64,000 nt of DNA from Deinococcus koreensis (GCF_002901445.1 NZ_PPPD01000001.1:434001-498000); one strand, 5' to 3'; positions 9,017 through 18,420 are shown, numbered from the stretch's first letter. The notes: generated by a model not told the origin, from the letters alone. A program made the numbers and translations.

Positions 9017-10276
9017 ATGAAGAAAGCCATTGCGCTCTTTACGCTCACCGCCGCCATCGCTTCGGGCAGCCACGCTGGCGCCGTCACGCTGACCATCGCC
9101 TGTGGCGCCGTCGGCCAGGAACTGGAACTGTGCAAGGCCGGAGCCGCCCGCTGGGCTGCCAAGACCGGCAATGAAGTCAAGGTCTTCGAGAGCCCCAACC
9201 TCACCAACGACCGCCTGGCGCTGTACCAGCAGCAGCTGGCCGCCAAGAGCAGCGACATCGACGTCTACCAGCTCGACGTGGTCTGGCCCGGCCTGCTGGC
9301 CCAGCACTTCATCGACCTGAAGGGCAAGGTGCCTGCCGCCGAGGTCAACACCCACTTCAAGGGCATCATCGACGCCAACACGGTGGACGGCAAACTGGTC
9401 GCCATGCCCTGGTTCACGGACGCCGGTCTGCTGTACTACCGCACGGATCTGCTGAAGAAGTACGGCTACGCGGCTGCCCCCAAGACCTGGGCCGAACTGG
9501 CGACCATGGCCAAGAAGATTCAGGACGGCGAGCAGAAGGCCAACAAGACCTTCGCCGGCTTCGTGTGGCAGGGCAAGAACTACGAAGGCCTGACCTGCGA
9601 CGCCATGGAGTGGCTGGTCTCCTTCGGCGGCGGCACTATCGTCGATTCGACCGGAAAGATCACCATCAACAACCCCAATGCCGCCAAGGCGCTGGACACC
9701 GCCGCGAGCTGGGTCAAGACCATCAGCCCGGCCGGCGTCACCACGTACGGCGAGGAAGAGGCGCGCGGCATCTTCCAGTCGGGCAACGCCGCCTTCATGC
9801 GCAACTGGCCCTACGCCTGGTCGCTGGGCCAGAGCGCGGACTCCAAGGTCAAGGGCAAGATCGGCGTGGCCCCGCTGCCCTCGGGCGGCGCCCGCAACGC
9901 CGCGACCCTCGGTGGCTGGCAGCTCGGCGTCAGCTCGTACTCCAAGAACCAGGCCGCCGCGATCGAACTCGTGCGCTACCTGGCCGGCCCTGCCGAGCAG
10001 AAGATCCGCGCTATCGAGGGCTCCTACAACCCCACCATCACCACGCTGTATAAGGACGCCGACGTGCTGAAGGCCAACCCCTTCTTCGGCAGCCTGTTCT
10101 CGGTCTTCACCAGCGCCGTCGCGCGGCCCTCCGGCCCCACCAAGAGCAAGTACAACCAGGTCTCGCAGGCCTTCAGCTCCGCCGTCAGCGACGTGCTGTC
10201 CGGCAAGAGCAAGGGGCAGGCCGCTGTGGCCCAGCTCGCCACCAACCTGGCGCGCATCAAGGGCGCTGGCTGGTAA
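9017..10276 (+). CDS. Sugar ABC transporter substrate-binding protein (MalE-like)
   Basis: A family 1 extracellular solute-binding protein, probably for maltose, trehalose or a related oligosaccharide. The signal peptide [20 protein letters not shown] is followed by the mature N-terminus [15 protein letters not shown]; there is no lipobox. Family features include [34 protein letters not shown] and [13 protein letters not shown]. The start has a strong AGGAGG site. It is followed by a terminator and then two permease genes, the MalE-F-G order. The ATPase (MalK) is not in the window and must be encoded elsewhere. The sugar specificity is inference. Confidence 0.9.
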   Translation: MKKAIALFTLTAAIASGSHAGAVTLTIACGAVGQELELCKAGAARWAAKTGNEVKVFESPNLTNDRLALYQQQLAAKSSDIDVYQLDVVWPGLLAQHFIDLKGKVPAAEVNTHFKGIIDANTVDGKLVAMPWFTDAGLLYYRTDLLKKYGYAAAPKTWAELATMAKKIQDGEQKANKTFAGFVWQGKNYEGLTCDAMEWLVSFGGGTIVDSTGKITINNPNAAKALDTAASWVKTISPAGVTTYGEEEARGIFQSGNAAFMRNWPYAWSLGQSADSKVKGKIGVAPLPSGGARNAATLGGWQLGVSSYSKNQAAAIELVRYLAGPAEQKIRAIEGSYNPTITTLYKDADVLKANPFFGSLFSVFTSAVARPSGPTKSKYNQVSQAFSSAVSDVLSGKSKGQAAVAQLATNLARIKGAGW

Positions 10277-10319
10277 GCCCGCTGACCCGTCTCCGGGCGG
10301 GTGCCTAGACGATGCAGTG

Positions 10320-10349
10320 AAGGGGACGTCCACAGTGGATCGTCCCCTT
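10320..10349 (+). terminator. Hairpin after the substrate-binding protein gene
   Basis: AAGGGGACG pairs with CGTCCCCTT around a 12-base loop, followed by CTTCTTCC. Placed between the binding protein and permease genes, it would let binding protein be made in excess of the permease. Confidence 0.7.
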
Positions 10350-10405
10350 CTTCCGTGATCCTGCGGTGTCCACGACCGTCCTGAACACAGACCTGAAGCG
10401 GGTGG

Positions 10406-10411
10406 TATCGT
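10406..10411 (+). promoter_or_regulatory. Candidate -10 box before the permease genes
   Basis: TATCGT lies 76 bases before the permease start. The -35 region is poor (TGAACA at 18 bases spacing), so this may be only a weak internal promoter. Confidence 0.25.
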
Positions 10412-10487
10412 GCGGCACACCACCTGCCGGCTCTGCGTCCCAGCGCCCCTCCCGCTTATCTGTTCCTTCGCACAGGAGGCCCCCACC

Positions 10488-11420
10488 ATGACCACGCAAG
10501 CCCCCACCGAACCACGGAAAGTGGTCAAGACGCGGGGAATCGAGGCCGCCCGCGCCCGGCAGGCCCTCTGGCTGCTGCTGCCCACCTTGATCGCCATCGC
10601 GCTGGTCGCCGGCTATCCGCTCTGGCGCACAATCTTCTTCTCGGTGCAGGAGGCCAACCTGACCTCGCCAGAGCAGGCCCGCTACGTGGGCTTCCAGAAC
10701 TTCTGGTTCACCACCGAGGACGGGGTCGGCATCGGCTTCCTGCAGGATCCCAAGTGGTGGCAGGCGGTCAAGAACACCATGCTGTTCACGGTGGTTTCGG
10801 TCTTCCTGGAGACCGTCTTCGGCATGATCATCGCGCTGGTGGTGAACGGCACCTTCAAGGGCCGCGCTTTCCTGCGAACCGCCATGCTGGTGCCCTGGGC
10901 CATCCCCACGGTCGTATCGGCGCAGATGTGGGCCTACATGTACAACGACTCCTTCGGCCTGATCGGCCAGGGGCTGCTGGGAGGCCAGGCCCTCCTGGCC
11001 GACCCCGACAAGGCCATCTGGGCGCTGATCGCCGTGGACGTCTGGAAGACCACCTCGTTCATGGCCCTGCTGATCCTGGCGGGCCTGCAGAGTCTGCCCA
11101 GCGACATGTACGAAGCCGCCGACATGGACGGCGCGAGCAAGTGGACACAGTTCTGGCGCATGACCCTGCCCCTGCTGCGGCCTGCGCTGCTGGTGGCGCT
11201 GGTCTTCCGCTCGCTGGACGCGCTGCGCGTCTTCGACATCATGTACGTCATGCTGGGGCCGGTAAACGCGGCGAGCACGTCCATGACCGGCTACGCCCGC
11301 CTGACCCTGATCGACAACTCGCTGCTGGGCGTGGGCAGCGCGGTGGCCGTGGCGATCTTCCTGATCATCATGGTGATCGTCGTGATCTACGTGACCGCGT
11401 TCCGCGTGAAGTTCGACTGA
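10488..11420 (+). CDS. Sugar ABC transporter permease (MalF-like)
   Basis: An inner-membrane permease subunit of a carbohydrate importer. About six hydrophobic spans are visible between residues 20 and 305. The ABC coupling motif [20 protein letters not shown] lies near residue 210, matching the EAA loop that contacts the ATPase. An AGGAGG site lies 8 bases before ATG 10488, which excludes the longer in-frame reading from 10410. It is followed 14 bases later by the second permease. Confidence 0.92.
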   Translation: MTTQAPTEPRKVVKTRGIEAARARQALWLLLPTLIAIALVAGYPLWRTIFFSVQEANLTSPEQARYVGFQNFWFTTEDGVGIGFLQDPKWWQAVKNTMLFTVVSVFLETVFGMIIALVVNGTFKGRAFLRTAMLVPWAIPTVVSAQMWAYMYNDSFGLIGQGLLGGQALLADPDKAIWALIAVDVWKTTSFMALLILAGLQSLPSDMYEAADMDGASKWTQFWRMTLPLLRPALLVALVFRSLDALRVFDIMYVMLGPVNAASTSMTGYARLTLIDNSLLGVGSAVAVAIFLIIMVIVVIYVTAFRVKFD

Positions 11421-11434
11421 GGGAGGTGAACCAA

Positions 11435-12286
11435 GTGAACCTGAAACGCACCAGCCCCGGCCTGTATTACCTTCAGCGCACCGCGTTCTACGCGCTGGTC
11501 ATCGCCATCACCTTCTATCTGCTGTTTCCCTTCGTCTGGGCCGTCATCACGAGCTTCAGCAAGGGGGCCAACCTGTTCCTGCCTCCGGCCCAGTTCCTGG
11601 TCTCCGAGAAGACCGTCGAGAACTATGTGCAGGTTTTCGGAAACCCGGCGTTCCAGCGCGGGCTGCTGTATTCCGTGATCGCGGCGGTCGGCGCCGTGGT
11701 GATCAGCCTCCTGTTCGGAAGCTTCGCCGCCTACGCGCTGGGCCGCTTCCGCTTCGCCGGCAAGCAGGTGATCCTGTACGTCATCCTGGCGGTCAGCGTG
11801 TTCCCGCAGATCGCCGTGCTGGGCGGGCTGTTCACCCTGATCCGCGGCGCCGGGGTCTTCAACAACCCGCTCGCCCTGATCTTCTCGTACCTGATCTTCA
11901 CCGTCCCTTTCACCGTCTGGGTGCTCACTTCCTTCGTCAGGGACATTCCCGGCGAGCTGGAAGAGGCCGCGCTGGTCGACGGCGCCAGCCCCCTGCAGAC
12001 GCTCTTCCAGGTGCTCTTTCCGGTGATGATGCCTGCGCTGGTCACGACCGGCCTGCTGGCCTTCATCAACTGCTGGAACGAATACCTGTTCGCCCTGACC
12101 TTCATGAGTTCCAACCGCACCGTGCCCGTGGTGATCGCCAACTACTCGGGCGCCTCGCAGTACGACCAGCCGTGGGGGCCGATCATGGCCGCGAGCATCG
12201 TGGTCACCGTGCCGCTGATCATCCTCGTGCTGGTGTTCCAGCGCAACATCGTGTCCGGTCTGACCGCCGGGGCCGTCAAGGGCTGA
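11435..12286 (+). CDS. Sugar ABC transporter permease (MalG-like)
   Basis: The second permease of the importer. Six membrane spans are visible, with the EAA loop [20 protein letters not shown] near residue 175. GTG 11435 follows a GGGAGGTG ribosome site; the same frame stays open far upstream inside the previous gene, but that part is not protein-like. The C-terminus ([15 protein letters not shown]) is typical of MalG-type permeases. A strong hairpin follows the stop. Confidence 0.92.
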   Translation: MNLKRTSPGLYYLQRTAFYALVIAITFYLLFPFVWAVITSFSKGANLFLPPAQFLVSEKTVENYVQVFGNPAFQRGLLYSVIAAVGAVVISLLFGSFAAYALGRFRFAGKQVILYVILAVSVFPQIAVLGGLFTLIRGAGVFNNPLALIFSYLIFTVPFTVWVLTSFVRDIPGELEEAALVDGASPLQTLFQVLFPVMMPALVTTGLLAFINCWNEYLFALTFMSSNRTVPVVIANYSGASQYDQPWGPIMAASIVVTVPLIILVLVFQRNIVSGLTAGAVKG

Positions 12287-12310
12287 ACTCCGGCCCACAG
12301 CCCATCGAGT

Positions 12311-12342
12311 GGGGCCGCCTTCCAGCGCTGGGAGGCGGCCCC
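12311..12342 (+). terminator. Terminator of the sugar transporter operon
   Basis: GGGGCCGCCT pairs perfectly with AGGCGGCCCC, with an inner CAGCGCTG palindrome extending the hairpin. Confidence 0.75.
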
Positions 12343-12371
12343 TGTGGGTGTCGGTGACTCACTCCGTTCGA

Positions 12372-12411
12372 CCCAGAGTGGTTGACGGTCAAAACCATCA
12401 ACCACTCTGGG
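12372..12411. terminator. Bidirectional hairpin between convergent genes
   Basis: A 14-bp perfect stem, CCCAGAGTGGTTGA with TCAACCACTCTGGG, encloses a 12-base loop. It ends 8 bases before the minus-strand stop at 12420, so it can serve both directions. Confidence 0.6.
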
Positions 12412-12419
12412 TACCGCTA

Positions 12420-12842
12420 TCAGTTCAGCCGGCTGGCCGCCGACGGAGTGCCCTCGCCAGCGTAGGTGGCGGCCACGCTCCGCAGGATCTGGCGGGCCAG
12501 CCGGATCAGGTCATCTTCCGAGGTGGTTTCCAGGCGGAACACGCCGCCCTCGCCGTATTCGCCCTGAAAGGCGCCGTCCAGGCGGCGCACGCGCACCAGC
12601 ACCTCGCACAGCCCGAGCCGCAGCCAGGCCGCGTGGAAGCCGCCGCTGGGCGTGGGCCGCAGCCGGTTGGTGGGATCGTCGATGAAGTCCAGCGTGACGT
12701 TGTTCAGCGGCAGCCCCGGCCCGCTGGCTGTCCGCAGGGCGTGGTAGAGCGCCTGCAAGAAGGCCTCGCAGGCGCGTTCCTCGGCCTGACGCCGCTCGGC
12801 GTGCCGCTGGATGATGGCCTGGAGTTCGTCGAATTCGCTCAT
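12420..12842 (-). CDS. Conserved hypothetical protein, 140 aa
   Basis: A soluble protein with an N-terminal helix rich in Glu, Arg and Gln (FDELQAIIQRHAERRQAEER) and a mixed alpha/beta remainder. There is no signal peptide or membrane segment and no family I recognise. It is convergent with the sugar permease gene and divergent from the LpxB-related gene. The start ATG 12842 has no strong ribosome site, so the exact start is uncertain. Confidence 0.55.
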   Translation of the reverse strand: MSEFDELQAIIQRHAERRQAEERACEAFLQALYHALRTASGPGLPLNNVTLDFIDDPTNRLRPTPSGGFHAAWLRLGLCEVLVRVRRLDGAFQGEYGEGGVFRLETTSEDDLIRLARQILRSVAATYAGEGTPSAASRLN

Positions 12843-12940
12843 AGGGGGCCGGACGCCCGGGTCCGGCCTCCATTCCTACCACGGAACGGCGCCCGCCGGG
12901 TCGGGGGGCGCTCGAGATGGAGCGGCGACGGCCTGACCGC

Positions 12941-12946
12941 TATGCT
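12941..12946 (+). promoter_or_regulatory. -10 box of the LpxB-related gene
   Basis: TATGCT ends 6 bases before GTG 12953, giving a leaderless start. Confidence 0.5.
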
Positions 12947-12952
12947 GCCCCG

Positions 12953-14191
12953 GTGAGCGCTCCGCAGTCTGCCCCCGATTCCCCGTCCGGCGCGCTGTTC
13001 ATTTCGAACGGCACGGCCGAAGACCTGATCGGGGCGCGGCTGGCCGCCCTGCTGGCTGGGGGCCCGGATGGACTGCAGGCCCGGTACGTGCCGCTGGTCG
13101 GGGAGGGCCGCGCCTACGCGGGCGTGAGCGGCGCCCGGCGGGTCGGTCGGGTGCTGCGGCTGCCCAGCGGGGGCTTCCCCTTCGGCAGCCTGGACAACCT
13201 GCGGGCCGATCTGCGCGCCGGACTGATCCGGGAGTCGCTGGGCCAGTGGGCAGATGCGGTGCGGGGCGCCCGGGGAGCCGGCGCGGTGGTGGTGGTGGGC
13301 GACGCCTACGCGCTGATGGTCGGTACCCTCACGGCGCGGCGCGGCGGGGCGGCCCTGATCCATGTCCAGCCGCTGCTGAGCGCCCACTATCTGGACGGTC
13401 TGGGCGTGGCCGGCACCCTGCGCGAACTCAATGCCATGGGAGCGAACCGGCCGCTGGGCTACGAGCTGGCCCTGGCCCGCCACGCCGACGCCGTGTTCGT
13501 CCGGGACGCCGCCACCGCCCGGTTCTACGCCCAGCGCGGCGTGCCCGCCCGCTTCGCCGGCAGCTTCGCCATGGACGTGCTGCCGGCGCCCGAGCGGGAG
13601 CTGGACGTGCCGGAGGGGCCTCCCCTGCTGGCCCTGCTGCCGGGTTCCCGGGACGATCACCGCCAGAGCCTGCCCCTGATGCTGCGCGCGGCGGCGCAGC
13701 TGCCGGAGATGCACGCGCTGGTGGCCTGGCCGCACGCCTTCGCGGACGTGACCCTCCCGCCGGGCTGGACGCTCGACCTCCAGGGCGGCGACCATCAGGG
13801 CGGGAACAGCGCCGTGGCCTGCGGGGAGGGCACGCGGGTCACGCTGCTGCGCGGGGCCTTCGGGGCCATAGCGCGCCGGGCAGACATCGCCGTGGGCACC
13901 TCGGGCACCGCCAACGAGCAGCTGGCGGGGCTGGGGGTGCCAGTGGTCGCCTTCCCGACGGACGGGCCGCAGTACACCGCCGGCTTCGCGCGCCGGCAGG
14001 GTCGCCTGCTGGGCGCGGCGCTGAGCGTGGTGGAGGCCGATCCGGAGGCGGTGGCGGCCGGCGCCCGCGCCTTCCTGCACAGCGGCCGCCTCAGGGCCCG
14101 CGCCGCCCACGCGGGGCTTGGCCGGATCGGCCCGGCCGGCGCGCTGCCCGTCATCGCGCGGGAGATCGTGCGGCTGGCCCGGCGCCCCTGA
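12953..14191 (+). CDS. Lipid-A-disaccharide synthase-related protein
   Basis: A GT-B-like protein of the LpxB-related group found in Deinococcus-Thermus and cyanobacteria. Recognisable segments are [18 protein letters not shown] at the N-terminus, [17 protein letters not shown] in the middle, [17 protein letters not shown] near residue 225, and the acceptor/donor site region [20 protein letters not shown]. Deinococcus makes no lipid A, so true LpxB activity is unlikely; another glycolipid substrate is inferred. An earlier in-frame ATG at 12917 is rejected in favour of the leaderless GTG. Confidence 0.75.
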   Translation: MSAPQSAPDSPSGALFISNGTAEDLIGARLAALLAGGPDGLQARYVPLVGEGRAYAGVSGARRVGRVLRLPSGGFPFGSLDNLRADLRAGLIRESLGQWADAVRGARGAGAVVVVGDAYALMVGTLTARRGGAALIHVQPLLSAHYLDGLGVAGTLRELNAMGANRPLGYELALARHADAVFVRDAATARFYAQRGVPARFAGSFAMDVLPAPERELDVPEGPPLLALLPGSRDDHRQSLPLMLRAAAQLPEMHALVAWPHAFADVTLPPGWTLDLQGGDHQGGNSAVACGEGTRVTLLRGAFGAIARRADIAVGTSGTANEQLAGLGVPVVAFPTDGPQYTAGFARRQGRLLGAALSVVEADPEAVAAGARAFLHSGRLRARAAHAGLGRIGPAGALPVIAREIVRLARRP

Positions 14192-14196
14192 AGCGT

Positions 14197-14228
14197 GCAG
14201 GCCCCCGGCGCCGGAGCGGGGGGCCTGC
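14197..14228. terminator. Bidirectional terminator between convergent genes
   Basis: GCAGGCCCCC pairs with GGGGGCCTGC around an 11-base loop. It starts 6 bases after the LpxB-related stop and lies just beyond the minus-strand stop at 14247. Confidence 0.6.
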
Positions 14229-14246
14229 GGGGATCGGGGTCGGGGC

Positions 14247-14504
14247 CTACTGCTCGTCCTCGGGAGGCATGGAGGTGCTGGCCGGGTCGCTGGCGATCAT
14301 GCTGCCGGCCGAGGCCACGTCCTGGGCGTCCATGCCGCGCTGCTCGAACTCACCGGGGGCCTTGCTCTGCGCCTGAACCTCCGCGTCGAGCTGCTGCGCC
14401 GGGTCGGTGCGTCCCATGAACTGCAGGTCGACGTTGCTGACCTCTTCCTCGGTCTTGGGCAGCTGGGCCTGATCGGTCTGGGACTGGTCGGGAGTGTGCG
14501 TCAT
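14247..14504 (-). CDS. Small acidic hydrophilic protein, 85 aa
   Basis: Rich in Gln, Asp, Glu, Ser and Thr with no hydrophobic core, so probably disordered. ATG 14504 is preceded by TACCGT at the leaderless distance (6 bases), which excludes the longer reading that begins at 14555. No family recognised. Low-complexity soluble proteins of this kind often accompany stress tolerance, but nothing in the sequence proves it. Confidence 0.6.
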   Translation of the reverse strand: MTHTPDQSQTDQAQLPKTEEEVSNVDLQFMGRTDPAQQLDAEVQAQSKAPGEFEQRGMDAQDVASAGSMIASDPASTSMPPEDEQ

Positions 14505-14510
14505 GGGGCC

Positions 14511-14516
14511 ACGGTA
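14511..14516 (-). promoter_or_regulatory. -10 box of the small acidic protein gene
   Basis: TACCGT on the minus strand, 6 bases before ATG 14504. Confidence 0.45.
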
Positions 14517-14597
14517 GCAGGGGCGGCCCGGCCTGAATCTGAGGGCTTCCTTCACGTCGCTTGACCCTGCCCACCCCGACCGGCCCCGGCAGAGCGC

Positions 14598-15731
14598 TCA
14601 GCTCCCCAGCTTCAGGACACTCTGATTGCCGCGCAGTACGAAGACCAGAATTCCGGCCCCCAGCAGCGCTCCGGCCTGCTGCTCCAGCGCCCGCACGGAG
14701 TCCGGGGCGCCCACCCACTGGCGGCGCGGCTTCTCACCGGGCTCCAGGTAGAAGCCCTCGGGAAGCGCGATGATCGCCACCCGGCTGGCCTGCGCCCGGG
14801 CCCGCATGGCCTGGGCGATCAGCGCCGGGCCGGGCTGCGCGCTCAGGATGAAGAGGTTGCCGCCCGAGCGGGTCGGGGGAATGAGCGGCTCTCCAGGCTC
14901 CAGCGTCACCTGGGCCAGCCGCCGCAGGGCTGAGCGCACCGCCTCGGCGTGCTGCCCGGCCGGCGAAGCGCCGCTCCGCGTGGCGACCGACACCGGCAGG
15001 TTCAGGGCCAGCCCCTCCTGCACCAGACTCGCCGCGAGGCGCACGGCACTCTCCAGATAGACGTCGTTTCCGGCGGCCGTGTCGAGGTACACCGTGACGC
15101 TGCTCGCGGCGGTGCGCTCCGGATCCCGCACGGTCAGGGTGCCCAGGCCAGCGCCGGTGCCCAGGCTGCTGGCACTGCGCCGCCAGTGCACGCGCCCGGG
15201 CGGATCGCCCGCCACGTACTCGCGCACCCCGCGCAGGCTCAGGGGGTCGTCCAGGCCCAGGCGGCGGGTCAGGCCGCCCTCGCTCAGCAGGGGGCGCAAC
15301 AGATCGGGCAGCACCAGCCCGTGCGTGCCGGGATAGACCACCAGTTCCTGCGGGGCGCTCACCGGGCAGTGCCGCCAGAACAGGCCCAGCGGGTCGGCCC
15401 AGCGCAGGGTGGCGCCGGGCCAGACATGCACGCCGCGGCGGTTCAGGCTCAGCGGGGTCAGGAACTCGACCGTGACCCGGCCGGCCCCCACCCCCGCCAG
15501 CGTGACCGGCGTATCCGGCACCACCGAGCGCGGGGCGGGGTCTTCCAGCACGAACCGCAGCGGCAGCCGCGAGTGCACCGCCACCTGCACCGTGAGCAGC
15601 GCGCGGGTGCCCTGGAAGCCGCTGGGAGGCAGCGCCCGTTCCAGGGTCACGGCCGGGGGCACGCGGTAGGCCCACCACAGCGCCCCGACCAGTGCCAGGA
15701 CGACCCCCAGCCAGACCAGCAGGGGGGTCAC
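14598..15731 (-). CDS. DUF58 domain protein
   Basis: Third gene of a DUF4129-MoxR-DUF58 operon. One or two N-terminal membrane spans (residues 1-25) precede a beta domain. The conserved DUF58 segment DPLSLRGVREYVAGDPPGRVHWR lies near residue 170, followed by a von Willebrand A-like fold (VTVYLDTAAGND). In related operons DUF58 proteins work with a MoxR AAA+ ATPase on the assembly of membrane or secreted complexes. The GTG start overlaps the MoxR stop by 4 bases. A continuous open frame runs upstream through moxR, but that part is a shadow. Confidence 0.85.
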   Translation of the reverse strand: MTPLLVWLGVVLALVGALWWAYRVPPAVTLERALPPSGFQGTRALLTVQVAVHSRLPLRFVLEDPAPRSVVPDTPVTLAGVGAGRVTVEFLTPLSLNRRGVHVWPGATLRWADPLGLFWRHCPVSAPQELVVYPGTHGLVLPDLLRPLLSEGGLTRRLGLDDPLSLRGVREYVAGDPPGRVHWRRSASSLGTGAGLGTLTVRDPERTAASSVTVYLDTAAGNDVYLESAVRLAASLVQEGLALNLPVSVATRSGASPAGQHAEAVRSALRRLAQVTLEPGEPLIPPTRSGGNLFILSAQPGPALIAQAMRARAQASRVAIIALPEGFYLEPGEKPRRQWVGAPDSVRALEQQAGALLGAGILVFVLRGNQSVLKLGS

Positions 15732-16756
15732 GGCCGGGACGGCGCCGGACTGGGATCGGCCTGGGCCACCCCGGTCTGGGCCGTCCGCTCCGGTGCGGGG
15801 GCCTCCACGGGCACGGCCTCGGCCCTCAGCACCTCGCGCACCACGCTGTCGGGCGGCGTGCCCTGCAGGCGGGCTTCCAGGCTCAGGCTCAGGCGGTGGC
15901 CGAGCACGCCGGGCGCGGCGGTCTGCACGTCGTCCGGGGTCACGAAGCGGCGGCCGTCCAGCCAGGCCAGCGCCTGAGACATGCTCTGCAGCGCCAGGCT
16001 GGCCCGTGGCCCGGCCCCCAGCGTGACCTGCGGGTGGCGGCGGGTGCGGGCGCACAGGGACGCTAGGTAGCGCTGCAGATCGGCCGAGACGTGCACCTGC
16101 CGCACCCCCGCCTGGGCGGCGAGCAGGTCGGCGGGCGCCGCCACCGCCTGCAGCGCCTGGATCGGGTGCTCCGCGCGCAGTCGCCCGAGCATCTCCACCT
16201 CGTCCTCCAGCGCCGGGTAGCCCACCGAGAGCCGCAGCAGGAAGCGGTCGAGCTGGGCCTCGGGCAGGCGGTAGGTGCCCTCGTGCTCCACGGGGTTCTG
16301 GGTGGCGATCACCACGAAGGGGGCCGGCAGCGGCCGGGTCACGCCGGACTCGGTGACCTGCCCCTCGCCCATGGCCTCCAGCAGCGCCGACTGGGTGCGC
16401 GGCGTGGCGCGGTTGATCTCGTCGGCCAGCAGCACCCCGGTAAAGACCGGGCCGGGCACGAACTCGAAGACCCCGCTGGCCGGGCGGTACACGCTGACGC
16501 CGGTCACGTCGCTGGGCAGCAGATCCGGGGTGAACTGGACGCGGGCGAAGTCCAGGCCCAGGCTGCGGGCCAGGGCGCGGGCCAGCATGGTCTTGCCGGT
16601 GCCCGGCACGTCTTCGAGCAGCAGGTGACCTCCGGCGAGCACGCCGGCCAGCGCCAGCCGGGTCACGTCCCCTTTGCCGACGAGCACCTGGGCCACGTTG
16701 TCCAGAACGCGCCGGGCGAAAGCCGGCTGGGAGGGGGAAGCAGGGAGAAGGGTCAT
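15728..16756 (-). CDS. MoxR-family AAA+ ATPase
   Basis: A chaperone-like AAA+ ATPase of 342 residues. Walker A is EDVPGTGKTMLA near residue 45, Walker B LLADEINRATPRTQSALLEAM near residue 110, followed by VIATQNPVEHEGTYRLPEAQLDRFL with sensor and arginine-finger residues. The start ATG overlaps the DUF4129 stop (ATGA), and the stop overlaps the DUF58 start, so all three genes are translationally coupled. Its substrate is unknown. Confidence 0.93.
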   Translation of the reverse strand: MTLLPASPSQPAFARRVLDNVAQVLVGKGDVTRLALAGVLAGGHLLLEDVPGTGKTMLARALARSLGLDFARVQFTPDLLPSDVTGVSVYRPASGVFEFVPGPVFTGVLLADEINRATPRTQSALLEAMGEGQVTESGVTRPLPAPFVVIATQNPVEHEGTYRLPEAQLDRFLLRLSVGYPALEDEVEMLGRLRAEHPIQALQAVAAPADLLAAQAGVRQVHVSADLQRYLASLCARTRRHPQVTLGAGPRASLALQSMSQALAWLDGRRFVTPDDVQTAAPGVLGHRLSLSLEARLQGTPPDSVVREVLRAEAVPVEAPAPERTAQTGVAQADPSPAPSRP

Positions 16757-18171
16757 GGGTGTCCTTTTGGGGAGGGTGAAGGGGGATCGGGAGGGTCGGG
16801 GGTCGTCCGGTCGGCACTGTGCAGTTCGGCACTGTGCAGATCGGCACTGTGCAGATCGGTCGCCTGCGAGCGGAGGTCGGCCAGGGCGGCTTCGGCGACG
16901 TCCGCCTCGTCGTCGGTGATCCGGCCGCCGTAGCGCACGGGCCCGTAGGCGGCGCTGAGCACCTGCAGAGGCCCGGCCAGAGCGGGGAACTGGCGCCCCA
17001 GGCGCGCGGCGTACCCGGCCGGCGTCTCGGACTCGGCGCGGCCCTGCCCGGTGGCGCGCAGCGCGGCCTCGGCCTGCTGCCAGGCGCGGCGCACCCGGTG
17101 GAGGGGCTCGGCGGCCCGTTCCGGCCCGGCGGGCACCTCCGCGTCCGGCGCCGCTGCAGGCCGCAGAGCCTGTCCCAGCCGCAGGGCCAGGATCACCATC
17201 CCCACCAGCAGCAGCAGGCTCAGGATCAGCAGCACCGTGAAGAGCGGGCCGACGTCGATGATCCGCTCGGACGTGACCCTGTTCAGCAGTTCCCTGAGGG
17301 CATTGCCCGGCGGAGGAGGCGCTGACGTGGCGACCTGCTGCCCACCGCCCGCGCCGCTGCCGGAGAGCAGCAGCGACGCCGCGAGCCAGGCCAGGCCAGT
17401 AAGCAGCAGGCCCAGCACCATCAGCCGCTCGACCAGCGTGGGCCGGTGGCCGGTTCGCGCCCACAGCCGCCACTGGAGATACCCCAGGGCCGCCACCAGG
17501 GCCAGCCCGACCAGCAGGAAGAGTTCCAGAGGCAGGGCCGCCACCTGGCCCCCCAGCTGGAAGGGCAGGCGGATCTCCGGCGAGCCCCGCACCGCCTCCA
17601 GCAGCGGGCTGTCCGGCGGCGTGGGGGCGGCCGGGGGCGGGAGCGGGGGCGGTGGAGGGGCAGGAACGGAAGGCCGCGGCGCACTCGGGGCCGCCGGCCC
17701 GAACCACCCCGCCCACAGCGAGGGCTGCCGGGGCAGCAGCAGGGCGCTCAGGGTCAGCGCCAGCGCGGCCAGCCCCCAGCGCCACGCCGCGCCCCCGGGG
17801 GCGACCCGCCAGGCCACGGGGCGGTCGTCGGCGCCCGGCCGGGCCAGCGCGCCGCCCGCCAGGGCCAGCAGCAGCAGGGGCTGAGGGGCGAGCAGGCCCA
17901 GTCCCAGCGGCACGAGCAGGCCGGCCCGCCCGCCGTTCTCGGTCGACTGCGCCCCGAGGTGCATGGCCACCGCCAGGAGCATCTGCAGCACCAGGGCCAG
18001 GGCGGCCCGTAGCAGGGGCCCCGGTCCCGCCTCCAGGGTTCCGGGCAGCGCCACGAAGAAGCCCAGCGATACCACCAGCAGGCTGAGCAGCAGCCGGCCC
18101 GCCGCCCACTCGGCCGCGCGCACGCCCAGCGCGTACAGCGCACACAGCGCCCCCACCTGCCAGAGCGGCAT
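16753..18171 (-). CDS. Membrane protein with C-terminal DUF4129 domain
   Basis: First gene of the MoxR operon. The N-terminal half has about six hydrophobic spans, then a Pro-rich linker (about residues 165-190) and two more spans. The C-terminal segment AESETPAGYAARLGRQFPALAGPL is typical of DUF4129. The tail ends in a short repeat, DLHSADLHSAELHSAD, encoded by 15-bp repeats. ATG 18171 falls in the middle of a hydrophobic span, so translation likely begins upstream. The frame stays open and protein-like past 18273, but without an ATG, GTG or TTG. See the finding on the upstream mini-ORF. Confidence 0.75.
   Translation of the reverse strand: MPLWQVGALCALYALGVRAAEWAAGRLLLSLLVVSLGFFVALPGTLEAGPGPLLRAALALVLQMLLAVAMHLGAQSTENGGRAGLLVPLGLGLLAPQPLLLLALAGGALARPGADDRPVAWRVAPGGAAWRWGLAALALTLSALLLPRQPSLWAGWFGPAAPSAPRPSVPAPPPPPLPPPAAPTPPDSPLLEAVRGSPEIRLPFQLGGQVAALPLELFLLVGLALVAALGYLQWRLWARTGHRPTLVERLMVLGLLLTGLAWLAASLLLSGSGAGGGQQVATSAPPPPGNALRELLNRVTSERIIDVGPLFTVLLILSLLLLVGMVILALRLGQALRPAAAPDAEVPAGPERAAEPLHRVRRAWQQAEAALRATGQGRAESETPAGYAARLGRQFPALAGPLQVLSAAYGPVRYGGRITDDEADVAEAALADLRSQATDLHSADLHSAELHSADRTTPDPPDPPSPSPKGHP
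16811..16859. repeat. Three 15-bp tandem repeats inside a coding tail
   Basis: Units beginning TCGGCACTGTGCAG occur at 16811, 16826 and 16841, plus a partial TCGG. They are in frame (5 codons each) and encode the repeated His-Ser-Ala-Asp tail of the DUF4129 protein. Confidence 0.9.
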
Positions 18172-18269
18172 AGCTCCGGCCAGGGCCAGGGGCAGCAGCG
18201 CCAGCCCGTACTGGCGCAGCGCCGGGGTGTCCGGCCGGATCGCCCCGGCCTCCGGGAGGGAGGGGGCGC

Positions 18270-18323
18270 TCAGGGGGCCGCCGACAGGGACAGGAAGCCA
18301 GACAGGAAGCGGGGGAAGATCAC
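18270..18323 (-). other. Candidate leaderless mini-ORF upstream of the DUF4129 gene
   Basis: GTG 18323 starts a 17-codon ORF (MIFPRFLSGFLSLSAAP). Its TGA stop (18272-18270) overlaps a CTG codon at 18273 that is in frame with the DUF4129 protein. A TATCCT box lies 8 bases before the GTG. It could be a coupled leader peptide, or the true N-terminus separated by a frameshift. Confidence 0.4.
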
Positions 18324-18331
18324 GATGGATC

Positions 18332-18337
18332 AGGATA
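18332..18337 (-). promoter_or_regulatory. -10 box of the DUF4129-MoxR-DUF58 operon
   Basis: TATCCT on the minus strand, 8 bases before GTG 18323. Confidence 0.45.
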
Positions 18338-18420
18338 CGGGGCGAGGCGCCGCCGGGTTGCCGGCCATCCGGCGATGAGGTGTGCGGCGGCGATCACCCG
18401 TACTCCGCCAGTAGCAAGCA

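Noticed and set aside
14598..16847. A 749-codon minus-strand ORF suggesting a MoxR-DUF58 fusion
   Set aside because: The upstream half is low-complexity noise. The real MoxR lies in another frame with its own overlapping stop and start.
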